This document shows, one piece after another, positions 21,797 to 33,375 of a stretch of 64,000 nt of DNA. Position numbers and translations under genes: made by a program. This DNA comes from Porpolomopsis calyptriformis (lineage: Eukaryota; Basidiomycota; Agaricomycetes; Agaricales; Hygrophoraceae). Below the pieces are notes generated by a model. The model was not told where the DNA came from. It saw nothing but the letters and a program-made list of their open reading frames with translations, and did not search any database. Positions within the stretch are counted from its first letter, which is position 1, and each line of letters starts with the position of its first letter. The stretch spans positions 1,364,001 to 1,428,000 of the forward strand of contig OX621170.1 in NCBI GenBank assembly GCA_951640195.1, read 5' to 3'.

Positions 21797-24334
21797 ATGG
21801 CCCTGACATCACCCATCTCCCCCCCATGTTCCAGTCCATCATCTCTCTCCGAACCCACCAGCACCACCTCTTCCTCTTCTATACAGACTCCAACTACCCC
21901 CCTCTCAATGGCCCGTCCGCTGTCCAAGCACCAGCTCAGTCCCCGCGGTTCCCCGCCGAGTAAGCCCGCGATAGATCTCCCCCGCTCCCAGTCGGCGAGC
22001 AAGGGAGGTTGCTGGTTCGTCTTTTCTTTTTACGCCCTCTTCCCTCCCTCTGATCTCGCCCGATTTAACAGGACATGTCGCATACGACGAAAAGTGTGTA
22101 CACTTCGTCCATATATATTTTTTTAATTTTAAAAATCGCTCTAGAAATGCGATGAACAACATCACGGCGATTCCTGTCACACCTGCATTCGCCTGAATAT
22201 CAAATGTCTGGGCTGGGGCCCCAAACGACCCGAATGGATGCGAGTAAGCCGTTCCTGTAAATTTTTCTCATCTTTGTCCCGCTCACACCTTGCCTTCCGC
22301 TCAGGATAAAGAAGCTGTGGACGCTTATAAAAAAGAGATCAAAACACAATTGCACCGTGCCGGGCTCATCCGCGGTCAGCGCCGCCCACCAACAACGGCC
22401 TCGCCCAATCCCCCGCCGCCGCCGCCTCGTCGGAAGCCTTATCAACGGCCTGCCGCCCCAATCCCCGGCACCTCCACATTGCCTCAACCCCAATCCGAGC
22501 TGGACTCGTCCAATGTTGGTTTTGCCTATCTCTTCCCCGAACCCATACAAATCCCTGTCATCCCCGAGTTCAACAGTGAGTTCGACCTTCTTTGACCGTA
22601 CTCTTTTTTTTTTTGCATGTGATTCTAACTGGCCTTAAGGCGGACCCAGTTCTAGCTCTGGATTAGTATCGTCATTTACCACTTCCGACATCAATTCCTT
22701 CCACTCGCCCACCTTTACTCTCCCGGTCAACCCCTTTCCCTTCGAGTATCCATCCCCAGGGAGCGGACAAGAAGCCACTTCCACTCAGAGCACATCCCAT
22801 TTTCCAGTTGACGTACCAGCACCCTCTCCAGCACACGGGTTCCCGTCACTAACAAGTCCAAGTGCGCTTCAAGGGGATCACATGGACCACGTATTTTACT
22901 ACTTTGAAAATGTACGAAGACTGCAGTACATTTACGCTGGAAATGCTGTCACGAACGTCACGTTCCATGTAAGTCGTCCCGCTTTATTCGACCGACTTCG
23001 TTAATGGTAGCATCTCTAGATGATTATGCAAGACCCACAGGGAGCAGTAACTAATGCTGTCTGTGCGTTGGCCGCACTACACTTTAAGAGTGTGCGCGTC
23101 GCACAGGGGCTCGAAGCCCCTGATCCAGATCCAGAACATTCAACAGCAAAATTTTTCCACGATTCCGCATATTATCTACTCATCAGAGCTAAACAACTCC
23201 GTGGACACTATAATGAACGTGATGCCATTGCCGCGTTGCATCTCGTCAGTTTCTCCTTGTTTTCAGGGGGCACCACAGATTGGCGGACCGTCCTCACCGT
23301 CGCCTTGGATTGGCTCGGCCAAACCGGGCTCGCCGGGCACGAAAATCCACGACTCGCAATGATCAATATGAGTTTTGCATCTCGATGCGCATTAAAGACA
23401 ACAATGGTGTGTGTTTCACGTGGCGTTTCCTGTTGACTGGTCACTCGTACTCAACTGATGACTTAGTGGCTGGACATATTCTCCAGTTTGACGTTGATGC
23501 GTCCGCCGAAGTTTCTCGCCCTGTACCGGCGCTTACTCGCCGGCGGAGGTGGCGGAAATGGAAGGGGAGGCAGTGGGTACTGGGTAGGAGGGGATCTGAA
23601 CGACGATAGCAGCTTTGACTTACGGATGGAAAGTATATCCGGGTGTCCAGACGACGTCATGCTTGCGATAGCCGAAGTCTCTGCGCTCGCGCACTGGAAA
23701 GACGCTGAGATATGCAACAGATCACTCAGCATCCGCGAGTTGGTGCGGCGTGGAGATGAGATCGAGCGGCAACTTCGCCAACGCAGCGTAGACCCTGCCA
23801 ATTTCACCAAAGTCGATCCAGTCCCGCTGCATCCCAACATAACACCAATGCATCTGAGCGAACCAGCCAATGCGACACTTACATACGTCGACGAGCATAT
23901 CCGGTGTTTGGCCGCGAACATCTTCCGCGAGGCTGCCATCTTATACCTCCATACCGTTGTAAGTGATAACTACCCAGGTGCGTGCACTTATTTGTTTATG
24001 TGTTGCTTGATTCTGACGATCGTCATCTCCCAAAGGTGTACCGGAGATCAACGACTCTGTGGGTAAGATCACACAGTTATTGGACCAATTACCACCTTCA
24101 GAGGTGGATCGTTCATTGGTGTTCCCGATATGTATAGCCGGGTGCATGACGGACGATCCTGTGAGGCGGGATGTGCTCAAGGCCAGATTGCGAGCACAGG
24201 ACCAAAGCATAGGGAACTTGCTGCTCACATGCGCCGTCATGGAGGCGGTGTGGCAGAAGCGGGACGGTCATAGTGGCGTCATTGATTGGCGGGAAACGAT
24301 GAGAGACCACAATGTGAACCTGTTGCTTGTTTGA
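21797..24334 (+). CDS. Zn(II)2Cys6 transcription factor with fungal-specific domain (paralog 2)
   Basis: Second copy of the tandem pair. From ATG 21797 a Ser/Pro/Thr-rich leader precedes the zinc cluster, assembled over three exons: GGCW, TCRIRRK (22072-22095) and KCDEQHHGDSCHTCIRLN, spacing CX2CX6CX8CX2CX6C, then LGWGPKRPEWM. A polyproline segment (PPPPPPRRK) and Ser/Thr-rich stretch follow. The C-terminal regulatory domain has VFYYFENVRRLQYIYAGN, AIAALHLVSFSLFSGG, WLDIFSSLTLMRPPKFL, CPDDVMLAIAEVSALAHWK, LSIRELVRRGDEIERQL and ICIAGCMTDDPVRRDVL. About seven introns, all restoring frame. About 700 residues. Blocks align in order with paralog 1 (YYFE/YYEA, ALHLVS/ALHTVS, AEVSALAHWK/AEVSELACWK), but the linkers differ completely, so the duplication is old. 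Confidence 0.85.
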
Positions 24335-24576
24335 TGGGCAAAAACCTCTTGAAGAGACGTGCTTCAGTTACCGGAAGGACATATATACCACGAAATTGTG
24401 CTAATGATACTCATACCTGACTTCGTTTCATCCTCTTGTATTCCTCTAGTTCAATTATGCGTAGTGGTCTGATAATAAACTATGAGTATTTTATATCAAT
24501 TGCAGGACAAGATTGAAAGGTGGAACAAACTTTTACATTGGCGGAAAGAACCGCGGGGTGGGAGAACTCCTGGGTT

Positions 24577-24641
24577 GGGGGAGGAGGGGAGAGGGGAAGG
24601 AGAGGGGAAGAGGAAGGAAAGGGGAAGAGGAAGGGAGGGAA
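24577..24641 (+). repeat. 65-base uninterrupted polypurine tract
   Basis: Only G and A occur on the + strand over this span, in irregular gggga, gagg and aagga units. Such polypurine runs can form triplex (H-DNA) structures and are often slippage-prone. It lies about 240 bases downstream of the second transcription factor and about 75 bases upstream of the possible gene at 24717. Confidence 0.6.
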
Positions 24642-24716
24642 CGAAAACAGTTGAGGTGAGATGTTGTTATATACCGATACCAGCGGAAATCGGCCCCTTT
24701 AAACTAGCCAATCAGA

Positions 24717-25914
24717 ATGGGCGATAAGTCGCATATAAGTCACGTGGTGGCCGCGCGCTGTTTTGGTCTTCCCATTTTAGATATCGCGCGTTCCTATCGT
24801 TGTATTCGTGCGCCGGCGCGGTACATTCTTACCGTTAACGGAAGCCATTGGGCGCTCAACTATTCGAATATCGGACCCGGGCGCTCCATTTATCAGACAC
24901 TGATCTACTCATCTTGCGCTCTGGTCCAATGTATCAGGGCATCGCCCACGGCGGCCTACAGTACAGGTCATCTCTTGTTCAGTGAACTCGGACCCATTGC
25001 TCAAGCCTTCGAGCAACATATGACGGTGAGTAAGGCAGCGTCATCAGATTGACCCCTTAGGCTAGTACGTACGTGATTTGAATACGCATTTGTAGGGCGT
25101 CATCACTCGCGCTGCTATTCTGCACCGCCGAGAAGAGAATGTCAAAAACCAGTCAATAATGGTGCGATTTTCCCATTGACTTGCCTACCTGCAATGATGG
25201 CTTAGTCCGTAATCTATCATACCTTTCATCCACACCCTTGGTCAGCCTTTGTCTTGCTTCCATCGTAGTCTTGATTTCACGAACCGCACCACCACACATC
25301 CGGCAAAGGCGAGATCCATGTCCTGCCAAGAAGGGAGTGGTTTTACGCGTGAGGATGTATTTCGCAGTTACATCATTATTGCTTTGTAAGTTCTTCACTT
25401 TGGCTTACAGTGTTTAACTTTTATCGGCCCTCTTCCCCCCTCCCGAATGGCGATATCAGCTTGCCATAACATATGCAATTCTTGGGGTTGATATCCACAC
25501 GCGATCCCAGCTCGGAATGACAGCATTCTCTGCTTTGGTCATTCACATCGCTCACCTGGAATCACTCCTACGCCGCCTTTCTCAACAAGTGGCCAAATGC
25601 CATTCTCGGGTAATATTTGCTTACAGTTCGCCGTCGCACATTGCTCTTCGACCTATACTTATGCATGATCACGACCATCTCGCCCGGAATAATTGCGCTG
25701 ATGCAGAACTTGTGTTCTATTCTCCCTATAAGCCAACTTGGGAGGCTGACGATAGGAACAGGCGGCAACGATAACAATGGCACCGGTTCAAAGCTCCGGG
25801 CATGGATGCCCCTTCCTCTGGAACCAGGGCCTGGTTCACTTGCCCGACGAGACCTTTCGCCTTCTCCTTGAAGATGGTCTTGTGTGGCATGACAGGTCGC
25901 TTACGGAACAATAA
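24717..25914 (+). CDS. Possible multi-exon gene, unrecognised
   Basis: Three separate + strand stretches read like exons. First, 24717-25024, with ILTVNGSHWALNYSN, LIYSSCALVQCIRASPTAAY and HLLFSELGPIAQAFEQHMT, ends at a good donor (gtgagt). Second, about 25096-25159, GVITRAAILHRREENVK and NQSIM, is flanked by tag and gtgcga and is in phase with the first. Third, 25455-25608, AITYAILGVDIHTRSQLGMT and LVIHIAHLESLLRRLSQQ. A terminal stretch (about 25794-25914) encodes GCPFLWNQGLVHLPDETF and RLLLEDGLVWHD, ending SLTEQ and TAA. The middle contains hydrophobic runs. I could not join all exons in one frame and do not recognise the family. The start at 24717 is a guess. It may be real, decayed, or two fragments. 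Confidence 0.3.
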
Positions 25915-26152
25915 ATTCTCTTGTTCGCAATGTTCTGTCTCTCTCGATCGGAGATCGACATGCAAATCGGTTCGCTCCTTTGTTCGGGAAAGCCCATCGT
26001 ATTGCATTGTTTGATACAAGGACAACGCGGTAACGACTAGTTATGTACCAGCGGAATTCAATCGTGCCCCGAATTGAAGGTTTTCAAAAATGTTTTACCC
26101 ATAAATCGCAATAATTTTTGTGAGGGAAAGCTCTAGGCGCGGAGTCATCCGG

Positions 26153-29100
26153 CTATTCGTGATCAAGCATCTCGGACACTCGCAAGCCGATGTTAGTCCC
26201 CAAGGCCAAAAGTAGAACAATGCAAAGAAACGTTGGTCCGTATTTGTCGTGGTAAAGACCTTCTGCGCGTCGAGCTCTGAGCCGGTATGCTCGATACACG
26301 AAAACCACTCCGGCGTATGCGACAGCGAGGAGGGCTGCAAAGGTAAAAAAGGCTGCACTAACTAGCCCACGAGAATCGTTGGGGGGAATGAAGTTGAGCA
26401 ATGTGGTAGCGATCGTCCCGATGACGACTGCGGTGTCAAGCCATTTCTAAGAAATTGGATTCAGCCTCACTTGTACAAGCGAAATAACTCAAATTCACCA
26501 AGAATGTCCGCTCTGCGGCAAAATACACCTTGGGTTCGACGCGCACAGGAACTGCGACTCGTTTTCCAGCAGGTGCAGTCCAATACCTAACCAATTCAGG
26601 CTCGTCCCCAGGTCGGGAGGTGCTTGGGGAACCAAGTTCTTCCAACAGCCCGTTACTTTCGTCTTCTTCATCGATGGCGTTTTCTTGATAAGTGTATTTT
26701 CCCTTTCGTTCCTCAGCTTGGGTGCTACGTAACCGCTCTCTCAAAGTTTGATCGAAAGCGGATGAGAGGGTGAGAGGGTCAATAGAAAGTGTTCTCTGCT
26801 TCGGGGCCGTCTTGTGTGCGGGCGGGGAATTCTTGGTGTCCAATAGTGGTGTCTGCTCGTCTGCATTCCCAACCTCTTCTACATCCCAATCATCCCCGTT
26901 TGCTTTGGCATTTGTCTTTCGGTTTACATGTTCACGCCCGGAGGAGTCGGCTGCAACTCGTTCCTTCAGCATCTTTTCCCTGAACGCAATCGCTTCCGCG
27001 AACTCTTCGCCAGTCAACCCAGTTCTCTTCTCTTCTTCCTTGGCGTTTCTGGCGGGACCTATATTCATCACCTCGTCCTCTTCATCTTCTGAAACGGGCT
27101 CAATGTATGGGGTTGGTTCCTCATCCTCTGGTGTGACAGCTTCCGCTGATGTTGACGGTTCAGAGGTACCTTTCGAGGATGAGATTTGTGAGGGACGCTC
27201 GATGGACAAATATCCTGTATTTGGCTTTAGAATATCAGTATCCACTGGACGATATCAGTAATATCCTCATGGGGGATGGTCCAGGATCTCACTTTGAGGC
27301 AGCCAAAAAGGTATAAGGTCTACTCTGTTTGGTAACAGTGTAGAGCAGCCGTGAATGAATTTGCTGAATAGGGAACGCGTGAGCATGACAACAGGTTGTA
27401 TTAGCATTATTATACCTGAACTTGGGCACGGCTTCTACCAAATGGGACTGAACGAGATCTGTCACCCATTTTGGTGGCTCCTGCCCGAACTGGGTTTGTA
27501 ACTTCACTTCCAAAACACCGTACCTATCGACCAGCGATGTGAAACTTGACCAACCAACATATAGAAAGCAGCTGCTTACTTGAACAATTCCTTATCTCCC
27601 GGAGGAATTTGCTCAAAAGGGAAGTCGATGCCAATGTCGGTCCTGCGCCAATTATCGCCAGCACGAATCCGGCCATCCCAGTTGTCTTCGCGGATCATGG
27701 TGAGCTCTGTATCCAAGGATATGCGCACTCTTGCATCTCCAGGCAATTGGAATGCGGTACGATTATAGAATGTTCTCGCCACTTCACCAAGAATATGACA
27801 TTAATTTTCCATACCCAGGGTTAGAACTCGCTCACCGGGCCGCAACTTTCTGGTCAAGATCGAATACTGGACTTCGTTCGCTAGCTGGATCATCGAATCG
27901 ACGTCCTGCTGCGATTTTTTTCCTTTTTTAACGAGTTGCTGAAACTCAGCGTCCACAATATACTCTCCTCGTAGAAAAGCGTTAACAAGGTGTTCTTTGA
28001 TAGGGAAGCGGGCTTTGACAGATTTCTCGCCAGTCCAGTCCTCTCGATGAGTTTTGCGTTCAACAAAGATCTACAGATCAGCGAGATGTATGCATATGCG
28101 GTTGATTGATTATTGAAAATGAACGGACAGTATTGACGTCAATGTCGCCATACCATCGCAGGCGGATAGCCTCGGCTCCTTCGGTCTTCTCCAAGCGTCC
28201 CAGATATAGCTCGAGGTCCTCGTTATCAAAGTAAATTGATGTAATGGCTGTTGGATAAGACGTCACACACGATTTTTGGCGATAACAGGGACCCAAACCT
28301 GAATCTTTTGGATCATATTCTTTATCAGGGTTGAAAACTGAACAAGATATGAACAACAATGTTGAAGAGAAAATTAGACTTATCTTACCTAAAACTGGTA
28401 GGTTCCTTAGGATCACCAACTTTAATGGCACGAGATTGTCCGGGTGTACCTGAAAGAACATATTCACCATGGAAAGCATTCATCGTATGGGTCGTTCGAT
28501 TACCCAGTACTTCGTAGTTTGTCTAACGAATGCACTCTGACTCCTACCGGCACTAGAATCACCCTGAACTGGATGGCCTCTCGTGCGGACCAGGTCGTAT
28601 AATTTGGAGAGTTTGATGATGAGGCTATCCCAATTGTACTTGTAGAAGGGACGCTTTTCTAGATACCCTTGCACAAATGTTGATTTAAGTGGTAGGTTCG
28701 TTTGTTTCTAGTCAAGGTCCTGTGAGGGAAGTCGCATCAAATTTTAGTTTGACCTTACGTCGTGTTTCTGGGAGTGGAATTGGATCAGAGAAAGACGTTA
28801 AGGGATTTGAAGCTGACCTTGAGTATCTTCATGAAACCGGTGATGTTTAATTTTGTATATAACGCCAAGTCATGCACATCTGCAACCAGGACAGCAACTT
28901 CCTCCTCGAGGCCGTGAAATCTCTCTTCCAAAGCATTCAGAGATTCGTTATCATGTCCTTCACTGTCGGTGTCATCGTCGTCGGAGCCACCATCGGCGGA
29001 ATCAGAATCACGTTGCGCTTCAGCATCTGTACTTTCTCTTCGATGGAGAGAAGTTCTGGGACTTGCTTCATGTAGAATTGTGTCGTCCGCAACGAGACGT

Positions 29101-29498
29101 TCCACGTGTTTTTCAGCATCACGAATGCGCCGAGCGAGTTCTGATGTCTAGAAAATCGTGATTCACGGAACTGATTAAAGCATGAAGTATTGGCAAACCT
29201 TCGCCTTTTGAAAATCATGAATTTTGTCCAACTCCTTTTCCAATAATTCCAAGAATTCACGTTCATCATCGGCATTCCAGTTGTGTGAGGTGGTGCGTGC
29301 CTAGTTTGGTAGTGAGAGGACTCCTAAATCGTAGACTAGCGAGAACACCTTAAGATCGTGTTTAAGAAAATTATAATTGAGATAAAAAGGACGCCATTCG
29401 TCGTAAAGATCCTTCTGTGGAATCGTTTCAGTTACGAAATATATACTTTCTGAGTGTCATGCAGTGAAACCTACGCTGATCTTTCTTCCAAACTTCAT
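26153..29498 (-). CDS. VTC4: Vacuolar transporter chaperone catalytic subunit Vtc4 (polyphosphate polymerase)
   Basis: Makes inorganic polyphosphate from ATP on the vacuole membrane and threads it into the lumen. From ATG 29498 (MKFGRKIS, intron, [20 protein letters not shown]) the N-terminal SPX domain senses inositol pyrophosphates. The central VTC tunnel domain follows (about 28600-27290): AIRLRWYGD supplies the paired Arg, ERKTHREDW the Lys, [18 protein letters not shown] the later Arg residues, YGVLEVKLQ the metal-binding Glu and KFSKFIHG the last Lys. All catalytic positions known from yeast Vtc4 appear kept, so this is an active subunit and not Vtc2/3. An acidic linker and a C-terminal DUF202 domain with three membrane helices ([32 protein letters not shown]) end at 26153. 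A dozen or so introns. It is head to head with GTR2, 144 bases apart. Confidence 0.93.
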
Positions 29499-29642
29499 GA
29501 CATGCAATTGGGTTGGACAACGAAGCTGTGGGGAAGTGTGATGCCATTACGGTAAAATAAGGGTTAAATCAGGAAGCGGAAAATCGAACATACAAACGTG
29601 CGTCAAGTTTGGAATACTCCTCGATCACGTGTACAGAAGACC
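29499..29642. promoter_or_regulatory. Shared VTC4/GTR2 promoter with CACGTG
   Basis: Only 144 bases separate the two start codons, so the genes share a bidirectional promoter. A CACGTG hexamer lies at 29626-29631, close to the GTR2 start. In yeast the Pho4 site upstream of VTC genes has this core; a phosphate-responsive role here is inference. Confidence 0.45.
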
Positions 29643-31225
29643 ATGACAAGCGCATACCCTTCCTACTCAGCAGTTTCGACGACACCCAGACGATCAACGG
29701 TAAACGGCCGCAATCAAGCTAATGATGCAGCAATTACCAGGGTGCTTCTTCTCGGTTTACGAAGGTTAGAATCATAATTTGAACATAATCGAGCATATTT
29801 ATCTCAGCGTAGCACCCCAGGAGTGGGAAGACATCTATTCAACAAGTTCTTTTTCATAATCTGCCGCCCAAGGAGACTTTTTACCTAGAAACTACTGCCC
29901 GAGTGGTAAAACACGTCTTTGAGTGCGCATTTCTCTAACCACGCAATGCACACATTTGACTGAACAGAGCCCACCAGCGCAGTCATTCCCATTGAGATAT
30001 GGGATTGTCCTGGAAATACCACCGTGGAATCTCTAGGCGCCCCATTGTCCCAATTTTCTTCATTGATTTTTGTCATAGACATCCGAGTGAGTCTGAATCC
30101 TTAGCTCGCGCGAATATTAGATCAACATCCTACAGGACCTGTACAATCAACCTATTTCCAAACTTGTCGACTTTATTGTCGCAGCATATCGTGAAAAACC
30201 AGACATGAATCTTGAAGTCTTCGTGCACAAAGCGGAGAGGCTCCAAGATGATGATAAAATCGGTTCGTGCAACCCTATTTCACTGCCATCTTTCTGTCTG
30301 GCTCCTTACCTTCCCTCGCCCTCCTCCCACGCTTTTTTTTGATGATGGACGCCATTTCAGAAAACTTCCGCCAAATCCAAGAACGTGTTCAAGATAGACT
30401 TCTCGACATATCATCCGAATATGATGTGGAGGATCTCAACTTTCACCTCACCTCCGTTTATGATCACTCCCTCCACGAAGCATTTTCTCGTGTCTTGCAT
30501 AAATTAATCAACTCGTTGCCATATCTGGAAGAGTTGCTTAATGTTTTTTGTGCAGTCCGTGTGATCTGATAACAAATTATTGATTTGCAACTGATTGGCA
30601 TCCCAGAATTCACAATCACCAAAAGCCTTCTTATTCGATACGACATCAAGGTTGTACGTCGCTACAGATGCGTCTCCCGTAGACTCCGCGACACACAACC
30701 TTTGTTGCGACTATCTTCAAATGTTAAACTTTTTCGGGCCGTTGTATAGGTGCGGTCACCTATCCCAACACTGTTTACACAATAAAACGACGAAATATTT
30801 TCAGATCTAAGTTAGCGAGTGGCTCACGGCATCGAGGACAACCGGAGGAAAGAGCTGCTACTACACCTCCCACAAATACGCCGTCGTCGATACTTCCTAC
30901 CCTCCATCCCGTTCCCAACACAACAACATCCACATCCACAGCGAACCTCTCTACATCACCCCCACCGGTGATCCGACGATCGTCAAAAGATCTTTTCTAC
31001 CCCAGCGCTGCCGTATCTTTGCATCCATCTACACCTGGAACGACCCTTACTTATCACCTTATTACACCGCATCTAGCACTACTGGCCCTAGTCCCGACCT
31101 CAGTGTTCGAAATGCGACGGGGATTATTGGAATATAATGTCGTGTTCTTTAGGGAGGGGGTACAAGAAATATGTGATGTTGAACGGGAAGCAAGAGAGGA
31201 TATCTTGGCTCCTGAATCAGGATGA
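29643..31225 (+). CDS. GTR2: Rag-family GTPase Gtr2 (RagC/D)
   Basis: Half of the Gtr1-Gtr2 heterodimer that recruits and activates TORC1 at the vacuole in response to amino acids. From ATG 29643 a Ser/Thr leader reaches VLLLGLRRSGKTSIQQVLF, the P-loop, split by an intron (about 29768-29822). ETFYLETTARVVKHE follows, then TSAVIPIEIWDCPGN (switch II, about 29975-30020) and LSQFSSLIFVIDIR. The base-recognition segment reads EVFVHKAERLQDDDK: HKAE where HKxD is usual. NFHLTSVYDHSLHEAFSRV, KAFLFDTTSRLYVATD and the C-terminal roadblock-type domain (YHLITPHLALLALVPT, LLEYNVVFFREGVQEIC) complete it. Six introns restore frame. About 420 residues. The C-terminal domain carries a Ser/Thr/Pro insert near 30830-30990. 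Confidence 0.92.
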
Positions 31226-31403
31226 TCAACTCTACAGCTTAGAGACACGGTGATCGCTAGTACATCGAATTTTACAAGTGTTGTCTCTCCGCGAGTTGGC
31301 GTTCGCTCAATTCCAGCGCGAAGTCATCTGTTTGGTGTCCCCGTGGCTAAATCCGCAGCACAAGGTAGCATACAAGCCTTTGAATTTGGGAAATCAACAT
31401 ATC

Positions 31404-33337
31404 CTAGGTAGGAGCCTGCCTTGAGCTAGTCTGGTTCTTTTCTGCAACCTCTTCTATGATTTTTTTCACTAGTGCAACTTCTGGTCTTTCCACCATAATC
31501 ACCCGCTTTTCCCGATTCAACAAACCCCTGAATTCCACAGGTAGAATATCGCGTTCGAAATTGAACTGGGGGCAAGCACTTAAAGCACTAGAGACGGCTT
31601 CAGCGAACTTGGCAGGGTGAGCGGTGGATAAGACGATCTGATGCGTTTGTGGTGAACTAAACGATCAGGTAAGAGTATTGTCAGTGTGTGCCAAAAAAAC
31701 GACGATATATGAATACTTTTGTGATGCAATAATGCGTGCCGCTGCAAGGCCGACTGCCGTGTGAGGGTCAGCGACATAGGATGGCGTGGCCTCGAAGCGG
31801 GAGCGGATCGTGTCCAGAGTCTAGGCCCGCACAACGGGGATTAATTCTTTGAAGGTGAGAAAAGGAGGTAGCTATAGTACCGACCAGGTCATCGGAAATA
31901 CTTTCGGCAACGAAATCTCTCCTAGCCAATTGCAGTACAGCAAGAGGAACTTCAACTCTTCCGTTGCTTTTCATCTGGCACATCCAGTCATCAACGACTT
32001 GACTGGCTCGATGCCTCCTTTTATCCTTTCCCTCGATGTTGGAACTGGTCTCGTATGCAAGGTACCAGAGGAGGCGCTCAAAATTACTTGAGACAAGAAT
32101 GTCCATAGCCGGGCTGAGTGTCTCCTTTACCCCGCCAACTGAAATTTCCTGTTTATTATCAGAAATCATTGGACGGCCCGTTCAATAGCAAACTCACCGC
32201 GCTGATATCCATCGAATTCAATTTTTCGTATTTCCCAGTCTTCCAAAACCTAGCCAGGATGTCATTTGCATTGGTGGCAATGACTAGCTTTCCCATTGGA
32301 AGGCCCATTTTCTTGGCATAATACCCAGCTAGGACGTCACCGAAATTACCAGTAGGGACGACATACTCGATTTGGATATCCAGAAAGTCGGTATTGGCAG
32401 GTAACTGTGACCGAATGCGAAAGCAGGAGAAAAAATAATAAACAATTTGCGCAAGGATACGGGCCCAGTTGATCGAGTTGATAGCGCCTAAGCTATGCCT
32501 AGCGTTGAACATTCGGTCGGCAAAAAGGGTTTTGACGAGGTCCTGCGGAGGTGTGAGGTAAGGTGATTCACGGGAGTAAAGGTGGTAGTACCTGACAATC
32601 ATCAAAGGAGCCTTGTACAGCAATGTTGTGGACATTGGCATCAGTAACAGTCGTCATTTGTGCCTCCTGGATTGGAGAAACGCGACCGAGAGGATGAAGG
32701 ATGAAAATTGAAATATTTGCTTTGTTTCTAAGACCGTAGATAGCAGCGCTAACGATGCGGAATTCAGCTTTGGGCCATTTTCGATTGAAGAGCTCCCTCG
32801 AAGCATCAAGAAACATACCTTCCGGTATCTCCACTAGTTGCCCCAACTACAGTCAGTTTGTCTGGTTTTTGAGCTGGCGACCTTTTAGCATTCCTGCGAG
32901 TTAAGAAGAACTCGAACAGGTTCCCAAGGAATTGTAGAGCGACATCTTTGAACGCAAATGTGGGTCCATGGAAGAGCTCCAACACGAAAGTCTTGTCGTC
33001 CAATTTTTGGAGAGGGATTACATCCGGATGACGAAAGGTCTTGTATGATTTCTCTGCCAAGGTCCTTAATTCCTCCCGCGATAGCTCCTCAGGAGATATA
33101 TAAAGCGAGAGTACTGCTACTGAGAGATCGACAAAGTCGTGCGTCTGCCAATCTGCTTCCCAATTTGGCGGGAGTGTTGGAATATACTCTGGGATGTAAA
33201 GACCACCATCTGGAGCCAACCCCGTTAGAACCGTCTGCGTTCGAAAGCCTCAAAAACAGTTCGTAGTTGATGTTAACAAGATTGACCTCTTCGAAGGACA
33301 GTGTCTGGTCACTCTTTCTGGTCGAGAAATACTTCAT
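31404..33337 (-). CDS. THR4: Threonine synthase
   Basis: PLP enzyme that converts O-phosphohomoserine to threonine, the last step of threonine synthesis. From ATG 33337: MKYFSTRKSDQTLSFEE, an intron, TVLTGLAPDGGLYIPEYIP, then FHGPTFAFKDVALQFLGN with the Schiff-base Lys (about 32940-32990), VVGATSGDTG, VSPIQEAQMTTV, NSINWARILAQIVYYF, VVPTGNFGDVLAGYYAKK (PLP phosphate loop) and NDILARFWKTGKYE. The C-terminal part runs ILVSSNFERLLWYLAYE, HQIVLSTAHPAKFAEAVS and a helix ending SSRQAPT at TAG 31404. About ten short introns. Every expected block of the fungal enzyme is present. The 3' end faces that of GTR2, 178 bases away. Confidence 0.93.
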
Positions 33338-33375
33338 TTTATCGTGAGAGCAAATTGAAGGCTAGATTAGGTAAT

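Noticed and set aside
26770..27261. 163-codon + strand frame (Ser/Val-rich) over the VTC4 linker
   Set aside because: Antisense shadow of the acidic, Ser-rich VTC4 linker; composition is explained by reverse reading of Glu/Asp/Ser codons.
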